From JAJFFW01 sp965263375 (GTDB lineage Bacteria; Pseudomonadota; Alphaproteobacteria; Caulobacterales; Parvularculaceae): a stretch of 64,000 bases of DNA. The position numbers were made by a program, and so were the translations under genes. The notes below the pieces were generated by a model, which was given only the letters and a program-made list of their open reading frames with translations, did not search any database and was not told where the DNA came from. This document shows positions 54,564 to 63,918 of the stretch, piece by piece (within the stretch, counting starts at the first letter, position 1; every line of letters begins with the position of its first letter). Location: positions 372,001 to 436,000 of the forward strand of contig OZ253669.1 of the NCBI GenBank assembly GCA_965263375.1, given 5' to 3'.

Positions 54564-55175
54564 GTGCCGAAGCGAAAAAGAACAGGAGACGATAATATAC
54601 TGCGCCCTTTATTTGGGGAGAGTAAAGACGGCTCCGATGCTGAGGCGAATAGCACCGATTGGCGCGCGCGCTTCACTGAAGATCTTTACCGCCATCATTG
54701 GGGCGATCTGTGCCGCATGGTCCGCCGCATGTTCGGCGACGGCCCGCCCGAACCGGAAGACTTGGTTCAGGGCGCATTCCAGAAATGGAGTGAACTGGAA
54801 AATGTCGACCATATTGAAAATCCGCGGGCATTCCTTGCCAAAGTCGCGGTGAACAATGGCTTGAAAAACATCGAAAAAGTCCAACGCGCGCGCAAGTATG
54901 TGACAGAACAACTTCACAAACCAGGGACCGGGTTGGAAGAAATCGATCCGGAAAGGATCTTTCAAGGGAGACAAACACTTGCAATGCTTGACCAGGCCAT
55001 GTCTCGTCTCACGACAAAACAGCGTGAGATCGTCGTCCGCAGCAGATTGAGAGGCGAGACCTATGCCCAGATTTCAGCGGCTCGCGGTTGGAGCGAAGCT
55101 GATATTTCTCGCCAACTCCATCGTGCCCTTAAGGCGCTTGCAGACGCCCTTGAGAACGAGAAAGGCGCGGGCTGA
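54564..55175 (+). CDS. ECF RNA polymerase sigma factor, FecI-like
   Basis: A 203-aa extracytoplasmic-function sigma factor. Region 2 includes PEPEDLVQGAFQKWSE and region 4 has TKQREIVVRSRLRGETYAQISAARGWSEADISRQLHRAL. No in-frame ATG exists upstream of region 2. GTG at 54564 with GGAG about ten bases upstream is my choice; TTG at 54390 is the longest option. It is followed by fecR and an STN-type receptor, the layout of cell-surface signalling. Confidence 0.85.
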   Translation: MPKRKRTGDDNILRPLFGESKDGSDAEANSTDWRARFTEDLYRHHWGDLCRMVRRMFGDGPPEPEDLVQGAFQKWSELENVDHIENPRAFLAKVAVNNGLKNIEKVQRARKYVTEQLHKPGTGLEEIDPERIFQGRQTLAMLDQAMSRLTTKQREIVVRSRLRGETYAQISAARGWSEADISRQLHRALKALADALENEKGAG

Positions 55176-55185
55176 AGACAACATC

Positions 55186-56211
55186 ATGACCATAGATTCG
55201 AAAACTTCTCCATCAGAGTTAAACAGTGACGATGAAGCCCGTCATTGGTATTCACTTATTCATCTCGGCGAAATGAGTAAAACCGACAAACTTGTCTTTG
55301 AAGCTTGGCTCAACGCGTCTGAGGGTAATCGTGCGGCGTTCGAACGGGTCGACAAGCTCTGGTCGCTTCTTGGTCATTCGGACCAAATTGAGGCCTGGAA
55401 CGCAGCAATCGAAGAAAGCGGAGACCTCCATAATCAAATCCAAAGGCCGTATTGGCGTGAAGTTTTCACAACACGGCGCATTGCTATTGGCGGCGCCGTG
55501 GCTGCTTCATTGGCTTTGATGGTCTCGATGATAGTCTTTAATCGGATGATTCAGGCGCCTGTCCCTGAAACTTCGCTATATGCATCGACGATCGCCGAAA
55601 CGAAAACGATACTGCTTGAGGACGGATCCGTCCTGACGCTTTCGGGCGCTAGTGAAGCAATGGTGAACTTCACCGAAAAGGTCCGCTCGGTCGAGCTTGT
55701 TCGGGGCAGCGCATATTTCGATGTGGCCAGCAATCCCGATCGGCCAATGTTCGTTGCCGTAGCGGACACGGAAGTCCGTGTTATCGGCACAGCCTTTGGG
55801 GTTAGGCTTGGCCCTAAAGATGTCAGAGTAGCCGTTACGGAAGGACAGGTCTTGATTTCTGATGTTTCATCGGCAAACCAAACAGTTACGGCAAGTGCTC
55901 TGCTAGCGGGAGAACGCGTCGTCACTGCACTAGACGGCGCCCTCATAGATAGAGGCGCGGCCGATATCGATTCCGAACTGGCTTGGATTAAGGGCAGATT
56001 TGTCTTTGACGGCGCACCCCTTGTCGACGTTGTGAATGACATCAACCGTTACCGGGTAAAGCAGGTCGATGTCATCGGCGAGGCTGCCTCCATGGAAATT
56101 ACGAGTAGCTTTAAGGTCGATCAGATTGATCAGTTTCTTTCCGGGTTACCAGTCGCCTATCGTGTTGAAGTTACAAACCGAATGGACAGAACAATCATCA
56201 GTGCACGTTAA
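55186..56211 (+). CDS. FecR-like anti-sigma factor
   Basis: A 341-aa inner-membrane anti-sigma regulator. The N-terminal cytoplasmic DUF4880 domain (DEARHWYSLIHLGEMSKTDK, FEAWLNASEGNRAAFERV) is followed by one membrane segment (~100-120) and the periplasmic FecR domain (VLTLSGASEAMVNF, RGSAYFDVA, FGVRLG). It passes the receptor signal to the sigma factor. The start at 55186 gives the family N-terminus. Confidence 0.88.
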   Translation: MTIDSKTSPSELNSDDEARHWYSLIHLGEMSKTDKLVFEAWLNASEGNRAAFERVDKLWSLLGHSDQIEAWNAAIEESGDLHNQIQRPYWREVFTTRRIAIGGAVAASLALMVSMIVFNRMIQAPVPETSLYASTIAETKTILLEDGSVLTLSGASEAMVNFTEKVRSVELVRGSAYFDVASNPDRPMFVAVADTEVRVIGTAFGVRLGPKDVRVAVTEGQVLISDVSSANQTVTASALLAGERVVTALDGALIDRGAADIDSELAWIKGRFVFDGAPLVDVVNDINRYRVKQVDVIGEAASMEITSSFKVDQIDQFLSGLPVAYRVEVTNRMDRTIISAR

Positions 56212-56375
56212 TAAATGGGGCTTAATGTACACCCTGTGTTTATGAAGTATTTATGAAAACAGTATTCGCGCTGAAAGATCGGCGGAGGGTGAGGATCTTC
56301 TAGTTGTCGTCAACTGCAGCGGATATGACGGTCGTCGGGGACGGGGTCAGCGCTGCCAACTAGGAGGGGTTCCAA

Positions 56376-58862
56376 ATGGGGTCTTCAAAACGAATTAGTC
56401 CCGCGCTGGCGGGATTTGTATCAGGCGTGGCGCTCATCGCTGCCATGCCTGTGCTAGCGCAGGATACTTTCACAAAGATAAATATTGAGAGCCAACCACT
56501 CGGCGCCGCATTGAATGAACTATCGGCGCAAACAGATGTTGTTATCATCGCGCCAACCGAGCTTGTTTCCGGAAAAATCGCTCCAGCCGTGCGTGGCGAA
56601 GACGATGTCAGTGACGCTTTGAAGCTCCTTCTCGATGGGTCGGGATTAGAAGTTCGATCGAGCGATGGCGGCACGATCACGCTTGCTCAACTTGAAACCA
56701 CAACTGCTCCAAGAACTCTGGTTTTGGCTGAGGCGGAAGGTACAGACGCACCCGTGGGCGAGCCAACAGCGTTTGAGGAACCTCTGTTTGCCGATACCAT
56801 CATCGTCACAGCCGCTAAACGCGAACAAAGTATACTCGAAGTTCCAGTCTCAATTACGACGTTGAGTGGAGAAGCGCTCAGCAGAGCAGGAGCGGTCGGA
56901 TACGACGACTACCTAGCTCTGGTGCCAGGCGCTGTATTCAATGAAAGTGGTGCAGGAAATAACCTCGTCACCATCCGTGGCGTCCAAACTGCTCAATTCA
57001 GTAGTAATCAGCAAGGTACGACCGAAGTATTTTTCGACGATGTCCCTTCTTTGAATCGCTATTACGCGCGTTTTAATACAGACCTTCGACTGGTCGACGT
57101 TGAGCGCGTTGAAGTCCTGCGTGGACCGCAAGGTACTCTATACGGCTCTGGCGCGATGGGTGGGGCGATTAAGATCATCAACAACAAGCCCGATCTTTCT
57201 GCACCTAGCGGTTCACTGAATGTAGGCACGGCCCTAACTGATGGCGGCGACGAGAGCTATCACTTTGAAGGCGTCGCCAACATACCAGTTGTCGAAGACG
57301 TATTAGGTGTTCGCGCGGTTGCCTACTCCATCCGCGACGGGGGGTTTGTCGACAATATTCGTTCCGGTGAGGATAATGTTGACGATGTTGTTTCTATTGG
57401 TGGGCGTCTTACAGCAGCCTTTGACCCGGCTGGGCCTTTCTCAGCCCAAGCGATGGTTATCTATCAGGACGACGAGACCGGCGCCGCGCCAATCACGCTT
57501 TTAGACGATCCTTCAGGTCGAACCGATATTATAGATTCCGTAGGCCCAGAACGCTCTTTTGACGGAGAAACGACTGTATTTAACTTCGTGGCCGAGTATG
57601 ATTTCGGCTTTGCTGATTTCCTCAGCTCGACTTCCTATCTCGACCGATCCAGCTTCATTGACCGGGACTGGAACCGCTATTGGCAAGGGCGCCTTGCGTT
57701 TGACGGGGCAGTCGAAGATACCGTGACATCGGACACACAGACGTTTTCGCAGGAAGTCCGGCTTGCTTCAAAAGGAGACCAACGCTTCGATTGGTTGATT
57801 GGTGCATTCTACCTAGACCAGGATGTAGAAGTCACATTTCTCAGAACTCAAGAAGGATCTACGGATGCGCTTGGCGCACCGAATGACGTGTTGTCGGACC
57901 TGTACATTGCCCCAACTACACAAGAATTAGCAGTGTTTGGCGAGGTGAGCTTCGATCTCACCGACGCTTTAACGTTTACCGCAGGCGCCCGTTGGTTTGA
58001 AAACAATGCAGACTTTGAGAGTACGCGTGGTGGTCTCCTTTCCGGAAGTCCTACACCGCCGCGGAGCAGTTCTGAAAGCGCGGTAACGCCAAAATTTGCT
58101 CTACTGTATCGGCTTACGGATGATGTGAGTTTCTACGCTCAAGCAGCGCAGGGTTATCGGACCGGGCAGAATAACTTTGCTCGGATTGATGACCCAGACA
58201 GCGATTTTATCCCGCCGACGTTCTATGAGTCGGACAGTCTTTGGAACTACGAAGCAGGTATTCGTGGATTCTTCTTTGACGGCAAACTACAAGCATCGCT
58301 TGCGGGCTTTTACATTGATTGGGAAGATATTCAGCTAACGGTCCGCGGGCCGACCGGTACCTTTACTGACAATGCTGGTGATGCTGTATCTCAGGGTTTT
58401 GAGGCGGAGTTTCAAGGCAACCCAACCCCATGGCTGAGTTTCGGCTCAGCAATCGCTTATACAGATGCGGAACTCGAAAGCGTGGATGAAGGCGTCACCG
58501 TCCGCACAGGGCGCCTTCCAGGGTCATCTGAATGGGCGACGAGTAGCTTTGTAGAGTTCAGGTCCGACTCTACGCTCCTTGATGCGCCAGGGTACTTCCG
58601 CGTGTTCCACCGCTACGTCGGTGAGCAGGAAGCAACGATTGGGCAAGGTGGATTTGACGCCGTTGGGCTTACATCCGACAGCTTCAATGAAATTGATCTG
58701 CGTGCGGGCCTGTTGTTCGACAATGTCGAGGTATCAATATTCGCAGACAACATCACCAATGAAGATGCGTCACTAGCGCCTCGCCGTATTCCGGACACGC
58801 CAGATGCGACGACACGGCTCCGTCCACGGACTGTTGGTCTGAACGTAAGAGCCAACTTCTAA
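56376..58862 (+). CDS. TonB-dependent receptor with STN signalling domain
   Basis: An 828-aa transducer receptor. A signal peptide (ending PVLAQ) is followed by a secretin/TonB short N-terminal domain (INIESQPLGAALNELSAQTD, ~30-110). This is the part that contacts FecR. The plug (IIVTAAKREQSILEVPVSIT, RGVQTAQFSSNQQG) and barrel end in a terminal Phe. GGAGGGG precedes the ATG. Together with the sigma and anti-sigma genes it should autoinduce on substrate binding. Iron is the usual ligand in this architecture, but the following phosphoesterase lipoprotein suggests a phosphate ester. Confidence 0.9.
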   Translation: MGSSKRISPALAGFVSGVALIAAMPVLAQDTFTKINIESQPLGAALNELSAQTDVVIIAPTELVSGKIAPAVRGEDDVSDALKLLLDGSGLEVRSSDGGTITLAQLETTTAPRTLVLAEAEGTDAPVGEPTAFEEPLFADTIIVTAAKREQSILEVPVSITTLSGEALSRAGAVGYDDYLALVPGAVFNESGAGNNLVTIRGVQTAQFSSNQQGTTEVFFDDVPSLNRYYARFNTDLRLVDVERVEVLRGPQGTLYGSGAMGGAIKIINNKPDLSAPSGSLNVGTALTDGGDESYHFEGVANIPVVEDVLGVRAVAYSIRDGGFVDNIRSGEDNVDDVVSIGGRLTAAFDPAGPFSAQAMVIYQDDETGAAPITLLDDPSGRTDIIDSVGPERSFDGETTVFNFVAEYDFGFADFLSSTSYLDRSSFIDRDWNRYWQGRLAFDGAVEDTVTSDTQTFSQEVRLASKGDQRFDWLIGAFYLDQDVEVTFLRTQEGSTDALGAPNDVLSDLYIAPTTQELAVFGEVSFDLTDALTFTAGARWFENNADFESTRGGLLSGSPTPPRSSSESAVTPKFALLYRLTDDVSFYAQAAQGYRTGQNNFARIDDPDSDFIPPTFYESDSLWNYEAGIRGFFFDGKLQASLAGFYIDWEDIQLTVRGPTGTFTDNAGDAVSQGFEAEFQGNPTPWLSFGSAIAYTDAELESVDEGVTVRTGRLPGSSEWATSSFVEFRSDSTLLDAPGYFRVFHRYVGEQEATIGQGGFDAVGLTSDSFNEIDLRAGLLFDNVEVSIFADNITNEDASLAPRRIPDTPDATTRLRPRTVGLNVRANF

Positions 58863-58877
58863 ACTTGGAAACTGGAA

Positions 58878-58908
58878 GGACCAGCAGCATGGGGCATGCT
58901 GCTGGTCC
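58878..58908 (+). terminator. 13-bp hairpin after the STN receptor gene
   Basis: GGACCAGCAGCAT and ATGCTGCTGGTCC form a perfect stem with the loop GGGGC, 16 bp after the stop. There is no T tract, so it may protect the mRNA end or work with Rho. Confidence 0.55.
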
Positions 58909-59112
58909 GATCCATCAGTCAACGATAGTCCGCAGGGCTGACTTTATCATATGCGCATGCCCAACTTATGGGTTCGATGGCGCAAACGTCACTCGTTCGG
59001 GTGCGGCGACAACGATCTAAGTAGGCGCGCTTTTTAATAAAAGAAATGGGACTGGTTGAATTTATCGAAGGCGCTCTGAATGCGTCATCATTGATGAGGA
59101 ATAATTTGTACA

Positions 59113-60267
59113 ATGAAAAAATACTACCAATGGGCCGCAATTATCAGTGTATTCGTCTTCTATGGCTGCACGCAAGAAGACACAGATGAAAAGAATACTG
59201 CGTCCGCCGCCGAAACAAAAATGGAAGAGACATGGCCTGTTGTCGGAGGCCCTATACCATCGCTGCAAGATGATCTTCGTTTTGCGGTCATAGGCGATCT
59301 TACCGGCGGCTACCGAGACGGGGTTTTCGAAACAGCAGTCGACACTATCAACACATTGGATGTTGATTTCGTTATATCCATCGGCGACGTAATAGAAGGT
59401 CTGATTTACAGCCGAGAAGCTATTGAAGCGGAATGGGATGAGTTTGAGCTGATGGCAGCAGAACTAAACGCTCCGCTCGTTATTACGCCCGGCAATCATG
59501 ACATCTTTAGCGGGCTGTCTAAATCCATATGGGAAGAGCGGCTTGGCGACTCTTTCTTTGCGTTTCGGCGTAGTGACTTTCTCTTCATTGTACTAAATAC
59601 TGAGGATCTATCAGATTCGGACCTTGAGCTTGGATTAGAAGACATGAGGCGTCGGATTGATGTATTAACTGATAATTCAGCCGAAAGTTATCAGAAAGCT
59701 CAAAAGTCGAGAAATGACCTAAAACGACGGATACTGTTTGCGGATGAGAATTTCCGGTACTTTGAAGGTCGTGCAGAGGACTTGCTCGAAGAAACCGAAC
59801 AAGTCTGGAGCGAGGGCGGCATTCCGATGTCACCCAATTCAGAATCCACCGCATTTACAGATGCACAGCTTGAGTTTGTTCAAGATACCCTAGATCAAAA
59901 TCCTGATGTGAAGTGGACTTTTGTTTTCTTGCACAAACCCGTTTGGATCGGTGCTGGAACGAATGGATTTCATCAGCTCCAAGCCTCTTTGTCTGATAGG
60001 CCGTTTACGATGTTTGCCGGACACTTGCATCGATATGCGCACCAGATAATTGACGGGCGCGACTACATCACGATGGGTGTTACCGGCGGGGGCGCAACAA
60101 ATGATATTGAAGGTGAAATCATCAATGGATCATATGATCACATCACATTGGTTACAACAAATGCAGAGGAACCCAAGATAACGAATTTTCTGCTTGATGG
60201 AGTTTATGATGAGACCGGATTGCGGGTCGCCGACAAGCATGATGCAATCGTGCACGGAGCACCCTAG
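59113..60267 (+). CDS. Metallophosphoesterase lipoprotein
   Basis: A 384-aa calcineurin-like phosphoesterase exported as a lipoprotein: the signal peptide ends in the lipobox FYGC. Metal-binding blocks are VIGDLTGG, SIGDVIEG, TPGNHD, FLHKP and AGHLHRY. An insert of about 80 charged residues lies between the third and fourth blocks. It lies 250 bp after the STN receptor gene and probably hydrolyses a phosphate ester at the membrane surface. The substrate is unknown. Confidence 0.85.
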   Translation: MKKYYQWAAIISVFVFYGCTQEDTDEKNTASAAETKMEETWPVVGGPIPSLQDDLRFAVIGDLTGGYRDGVFETAVDTINTLDVDFVISIGDVIEGLIYSREAIEAEWDEFELMAAELNAPLVITPGNHDIFSGLSKSIWEERLGDSFFAFRRSDFLFIVLNTEDLSDSDLELGLEDMRRRIDVLTDNSAESYQKAQKSRNDLKRRILFADENFRYFEGRAEDLLEETEQVWSEGGIPMSPNSESTAFTDAQLEFVQDTLDQNPDVKWTFVFLHKPVWIGAGTNGFHQLQASLSDRPFTMFAGHLHRYAHQIIDGRDYITMGVTGGGATNDIEGEIINGSYDHITLVTTNAEEPKITNFLLDGVYDETGLRVADKHDAIVHGAP

Positions 60268-60380
60268 TATAGTAGTCTTGATCAGCCGAATGTAACTGCC
60301 AAGCCTTGCGGCGCTAGCGGATCATGAGGGCGAATAAAAGCCACAATGCGGCTATTGAGCGAAGCTTCTCCCGACATGAG

Positions 60381-60866
60381 CTAGCTGTTGGAATCCGCCT
60401 TTGATGGGCTAGAAACCCGATCAGCATGCATTTCGTCGCCTCTCAAATGTTGCGGTGGATTTCTAGCGGCAAGGAGGTCCATGGCTGCTCTCAGCATCGA
60501 TGGCAGATCGGACGCCGACGTTTCTGTAAATTTCGCAGCTAAGATGACTTCCTCTATAATAGGGTCGGCAGAGCGTTCAGATAGTTCAGCCCATTTCAGT
60601 TGCTTTCCAGGAAGAAGCCGCTTGGCGCCACCATCTGGCGTGAACAAAGCGATCCCTTCTTCCTTCAAGAGGACGACTAAAGGCTCGCCCAATTGCGCAC
60701 AGAGCGCTTTGCTCGACTCAACGAGTTCTCGACTCGTTCTCGCGGATCCATTCAGAAATCGGCATATATCTGTTTTGTGAGCAATCTGGCACGGCCCGAA
60801 GCGAGAGGTTTCAAACCGATCCAATTTTGTGGAAGGGCTGCCGTTGATTTGGTTTTGATGCGACAT
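60381..60866 (-). CDS. Unknown small protein, family A paralogue 3
   Basis: A 161-aa protein whose core RELVESSKALCAQLG then EPLVVLLKEEGIALFTPDGG aligns with the two other paralogues, followed by the basic AKRLLPGK. GAGGTGAATTCAGT precedes the ATG at 60866. It converges on the phosphoesterase lipoprotein and is divergent from the RpiR regulator. It is the most divergent of the three. No known family. Confidence 0.72.
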   Translation of the reverse strand: MSHQNQINGSPSTKLDRFETSRFGPCQIAHKTDICRFLNGSARTSRELVESSKALCAQLGEPLVVLLKEEGIALFTPDGGAKRLLPGKQLKWAELSERSADPIIEEVILAAKFTETSASDLPSMLRAAMDLLAARNPPQHLRGDEMHADRVSSPSKADSNS

Positions 60867-61291
60867 ACTGAATTCACCTCACAATATATGGAAAACGGGC
60901 TAGAACCGTGTTCGGTCGGACAAAGGCGACGTGAAGTTGCACTAGTCCCAGCGAAGCCTTAAAGGTGCAAGACTTGAATAGACAGAACCCTCATTTTGTG
61001 CCGCATTAATAATGAGATAAACTCATTTGCATCGCAAGGCAAGATGTTTTGGCTTGGAAGTTAGGTAAATATTTTATCATGATACGGACATAATATCCGC
61101 AAATTCCGTAGCGCTATTTTCTACGAACTTCATTAGATGGTGCAAATTTTTTAAATAACAGAGCCACTTTCGCCGAGGCAAGCGAGCGTTAGGCGCTCTT
61201 TACCGCACAGCGATGTGTGGAGTATTTCGCAAAACACGTTATTGAGTGCGGTAAGCTCACTTACTACGAATTGAACTGGAGCCGTGGGGCA
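60867..61291. promoter_or_regulatory. Upstream region of the RpiR regulator with palindromes
   Basis: A 425-bp gene-free region. AATGAG-ATAAA-CTCATT (61011-61027) is a perfect 6-bp inverted repeat, and TATCATGATA (61075-61084) is a perfect palindrome. A GATAAG-CTGAA-CTCATT variant with the same 5-bp spacing precedes the phosphodiesterase at 63.9 kb. The first motif is thus a candidate RpiR operator. Confidence 0.5.
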
Positions 61292-62197
61292 ATGACGGAA
61301 GACGAACTAAGATCAGGCAAACCAACGGGAAATCGGGGCGTTGGCGCAGCCCCCATGGAAGGGCTTCTGACGAAACTCCAAATTAGTCATCAATCGATGC
61401 CAAAGACGATGCGCCGGATCGCCGAGTATGTTCTCGCCAACCCGAAAGACGTGGTTGAAAAGTCCATTTCCGAAATCGCAGAAGCTACGGATGCAAGCGA
61501 AGGGAGCATCGTTAAGTTCTGTCGGCAACTAGGCCTTGGAGGTTATCAGCATCTAAAGCTCTCCTTGTCTGCAGACGTCGTTCAACCTGTCCAGTTTATC
61601 CATGAAGACCTTGAACGTGATGACAATGAAGACGCCGTTGTCCGAAAGATCTTTGCATCCGGCATTCAGACGCTTCGTGACACCCTTAGCGTAGCTGACC
61701 CAAAGGCGCTTGCTGAAGCGATCGCGATGATACGTGATGCGAAACGGGTGGAAGTCTTTGGCATAGGCTCTGCGGCGCCGATCGCAGAAGACGCACAATA
61801 CCGCATGCTACGTATCGGGCTGGACGCACGGGTTTCTGTTGACAGCCATGTGCAGGCGATCAGCGCATCACGAGGCGGCCCAGAGGTTGCTACACTAACA
61901 ATCTCTCACTCGGGATCTACACACGAGACGGTGACCGCCACGAAGCTTGCAAAGGAAGCTGGCTCAAAAACAATCTGTATAACGAATTTTGGACGCTCGC
62001 CGCTTCAAAAGTACGCAGATGTCGTTCTTTATACAATGGCGCGAGAGACGAAGTTTCGAACCGAGGCGATGACGTCGCGCATCGCCCAGCTTTGCGTCGT
62101 TGATACATTGATCGCGGGGCTCGCGTTGGCCGACTATGATCGTTCCGTTGATACGCTCCAGTCGACATTCGAAGTTCTATCCTCGAAGCGTTTCTAG
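61292..62197 (+). CDS. RpiR/MurR-family transcriptional regulator
   Basis: A 301-aa regulator with an N-terminal RpiR HTH (SISEIAEATDASEGSIVKFCRQLGLGGYQHLK) and a C-terminal SIS domain that binds phosphosugars (VEVFGIGSAAPIAEDAQYRM, TISHSGSTHETVTA). I prefer the ATG at 61292 over 61217: GGAGCCGTGGGG precedes it. It converges on a phosphodiesterase/phosphatase pair that it probably controls in response to a sugar- or glycerol-phosphate. Confidence 0.88.
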   Translation: MTEDELRSGKPTGNRGVGAAPMEGLLTKLQISHQSMPKTMRRIAEYVLANPKDVVEKSISEIAEATDASEGSIVKFCRQLGLGGYQHLKLSLSADVVQPVQFIHEDLERDDNEDAVVRKIFASGIQTLRDTLSVADPKALAEAIAMIRDAKRVEVFGIGSAAPIAEDAQYRMLRIGLDARVSVDSHVQAISASRGGPEVATLTISHSGSTHETVTATKLAKEAGSKTICITNFGRSPLQKYADVVLYTMARETKFRTEAMTSRIAQLCVVDTLIAGLALADYDRSVDTLQSTFEVLSSKRF

Positions 62198-62232
62198 AGC
62201 AAACTGCCTTAGGTCCGCATCAGCACTTTGCC

Positions 62233-62300
62233 CTAGAGTCTTTGTTTGGTCGCGTCGCGAAAGGCCAAAACCGATTCTCACTTTTGGCGCGACGCTCTAG
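62233..62300. repeat. Alphaproteobacterial interspersed palindromic repeat
   Basis: A 68-bp unit bounded by CTAGAG and CTCTAG. Inside is a partly complementary pair (GTCGCGTCGCGAAAGGCC with AAAACCGATTCTCACTTT and GGCGCGACGCTCTAG). It resembles the short repeats common in rhizobial and caulobacter-type genomes. It covers the stop codon of the HAD gene and the end of the convergent region. Confidence 0.55.
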
Positions 62301-63097
62301 CGCGCCGCATGCACGCCGATTGTCGATGGCTCGTTAAGGCGTTCGGCGATTTCATCCAGGGCCAGGCCGCCTTGTCCAACGAGAATACATGGCATACCAA
62401 GTTTCTGAGCGCCAAGGCCGTCCGTCTCTGGGTTGTCGCCAATCATCACGCAATCACTGGGCGCCAGCTTCAGCGCCCAAGCAGCCCGTTCAAACAGTAA
62501 GGGTTCAGGCTTTCCAATGACTGTGACTTGATCTGAAGACAGTTTTGCGGCTCTCTTCACCGAAGCGAGGAGCGCCCCTGTTTCTGGAATGGGGAGGCCA
62601 CCTGGGCCAGGGTGAGCATGATCAATGTTCGAAACGATGAGCGAGGCGCCGTGAGATATGGCCGCCGTGATGCTTGCAAGCGTTGAATAGGAAAAGGCCA
62701 CATCTCTCAGCAGGGCAACGATACTAGGGTTCTCACGCGTGATACGTAAGGCCAGGTCGCTAGCCATTGCATGCATCTCATCCGATGCGACAAGCATGAC
62801 GTCTTCATCGGCGTGATGCTCTGCAAGAAACTGCAACGTTTCTGCGCCAGCAAGCTTAATCCGGTTTTGTGTAAGCTGCACCCCTGCGCGCACTAGCTTT
62901 TTTGTAAACTCGGCAGGCGTCGCGGTTGAATTGTTGGAGAGGATAACAAGGCGATCTGAAACGGTTTCTGCGAATGTAGCGCCAGCATCGGACATCTCAT
63001 CGCCGAAAGCGAGGCACCCGTCCCAATCAGCGAGAACGCCTCGGGCCCGTCGAAGCAGTAGCATCGCCTCATCAATATTGGTGATGGGTTCGTTCAT
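62297..63097 (-). CDS. HAD-IIA family sugar/glycerol phosphatase
   Basis: A 266-aa NagD-like HAD phosphatase. The nucleophile motif is ADWDGCLAFG (~24-33), LSNNST carries motif II, and GKPEPLLFERAAW and MIGDNPETDGLGAQ provide motifs III and IV. The ATG at 63097 overlaps the previous stop (ATGA), ruling out the long upstream frame. Paired with a phosphodiesterase, it probably removes phosphate from the monoester that enzyme releases, such as glycerol phosphate. Confidence 0.87.
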   Translation of the reverse strand: MNEPITNIDEAMLLLRRARGVLADWDGCLAFGDEMSDAGATFAETVSDRLVILSNNSTATPAEFTKKLVRAGVQLTQNRIKLAGAETLQFLAEHHADEDVMLVASDEMHAMASDLALRITRENPSIVALLRDVAFSYSTLASITAAISHGASLIVSNIDHAHPGPGGLPIPETGALLASVKRAAKLSSDQVTVIGKPEPLLFERAAWALKLAPSDCVMIGDNPETDGLGAQKLGMPCILVGQGGLALDEIAERLNEPSTIGVHAAR

Positions 63098-63897
63098 TTT
63101 GTAACTTCCAGCGTCGTGTTTGGTGTGAATGTGTGTGAGAAGCCATGCGCGACTGCGGCGTAGGATGTAAGTCCCAAACCATCGAAGCGATGAACTAGAA
63201 ACCCAGGTGGTTCTTTTGTGTACAGATTGGCTATTGGCTCGCCGATGCGCAGACTGACCTGATGATAGACAGCAGGTGCACAAATAACAGGAACGCGTCG
63301 CCAATTTGAAAAGAGCGGGCGATGGATATGGCCGCAGACAATCGCCATAATGCGCTCGGGAAAACGTTCGACAACCCCGCCAAGGGCGTCGCTCCAGTTA
63401 GGGTTTGTAGCATCGACCCAGTCAACGCCGCACGGCGTCGGCGGGTGGTGCATGGCGATCAGAGAGGGCTGAGCGCTCTTCGAAAGCTCAGCCTCAAGCC
63501 AAGAAGCGCGAGCATCACAGAATTCCGGCTCGGCCGACCCTTCGCAAACTGAGTCGAGAACAAGAATGCGAAGATCTCCGATGACGGTTTCATATTGAAT
63601 GAAGCCACCCGCCATCTTCGCCAGGAGACCGTCCGCACCAAAGGTACGGTGAATTCCAGTACGGAGGTCGTGGTTGCCCATCACCGGCAGTATGGGAACC
63701 TTGCTCGGCAAGAGGCGCCTTAGCAAATCGTATTGGGCGGGTGAGCCAGTCTCAGCCAAGTCGCCGGTCATGAGTACGGCATCAGGCTTTTCATTAAGGG
63801 CGCAAATGCTCTCAACAACTGTCGCCAAGCGCTCCTCTGCATTCTCGCCACCAATGTGGAGATCGGAGATTTGAACTACCTGCATCGCGCAATCCAC
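63094..63897 (-). CDS. CpdA/GpdQ-like phosphodiesterase
   Basis: A 267-aa class III cyclic-nucleotide/glycerophosphodiester phosphodiesterase. QISDLHIGG, MTGDLAETG, MGNHDLRTG, MHHPP and CGHIHRP supply the two-metal centre. The GTG at 63897 has AGGAAG upstream; an ATG at 63885 is the alternative. It is coupled to the HAD phosphatase gene, and a GATAAG-N5-CTCATT box lies upstream. GpdQ-type cleavage of glycerophosphodiesters is the leading guess. Confidence 0.87.
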   Translation of the reverse strand: MDCAMQVVQISDLHIGGENAEERLATVVESICALNEKPDAVLMTGDLAETGSPAQYDLLRRLLPSKVPILPVMGNHDLRTGIHRTFGADGLLAKMAGGFIQYETVIGDLRILVLDSVCEGSAEPEFCDARASWLEAELSKSAQPSLIAMHHPPTPCGVDWVDATNPNWSDALGGVVERFPERIMAIVCGHIHRPLFSNWRRVPVICAPAVYHQVSLRIGEPIANLYTKEPPGFLVHRFDGLGLTSYAAVAHGFSHTFTPNTTLEVTK

Positions 63898-63918
63898 ATT
63901 GCTTCCTACCCAATAGGT

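Noticed and set aside
56448..56460. Fourth GTGCTAGCAC operator
   Set aside because: The sequence is GTGCTAGCGC inside the signal-peptide region of the STN receptor gene. It lacks the palindrome's last bases and the TATAGT box.
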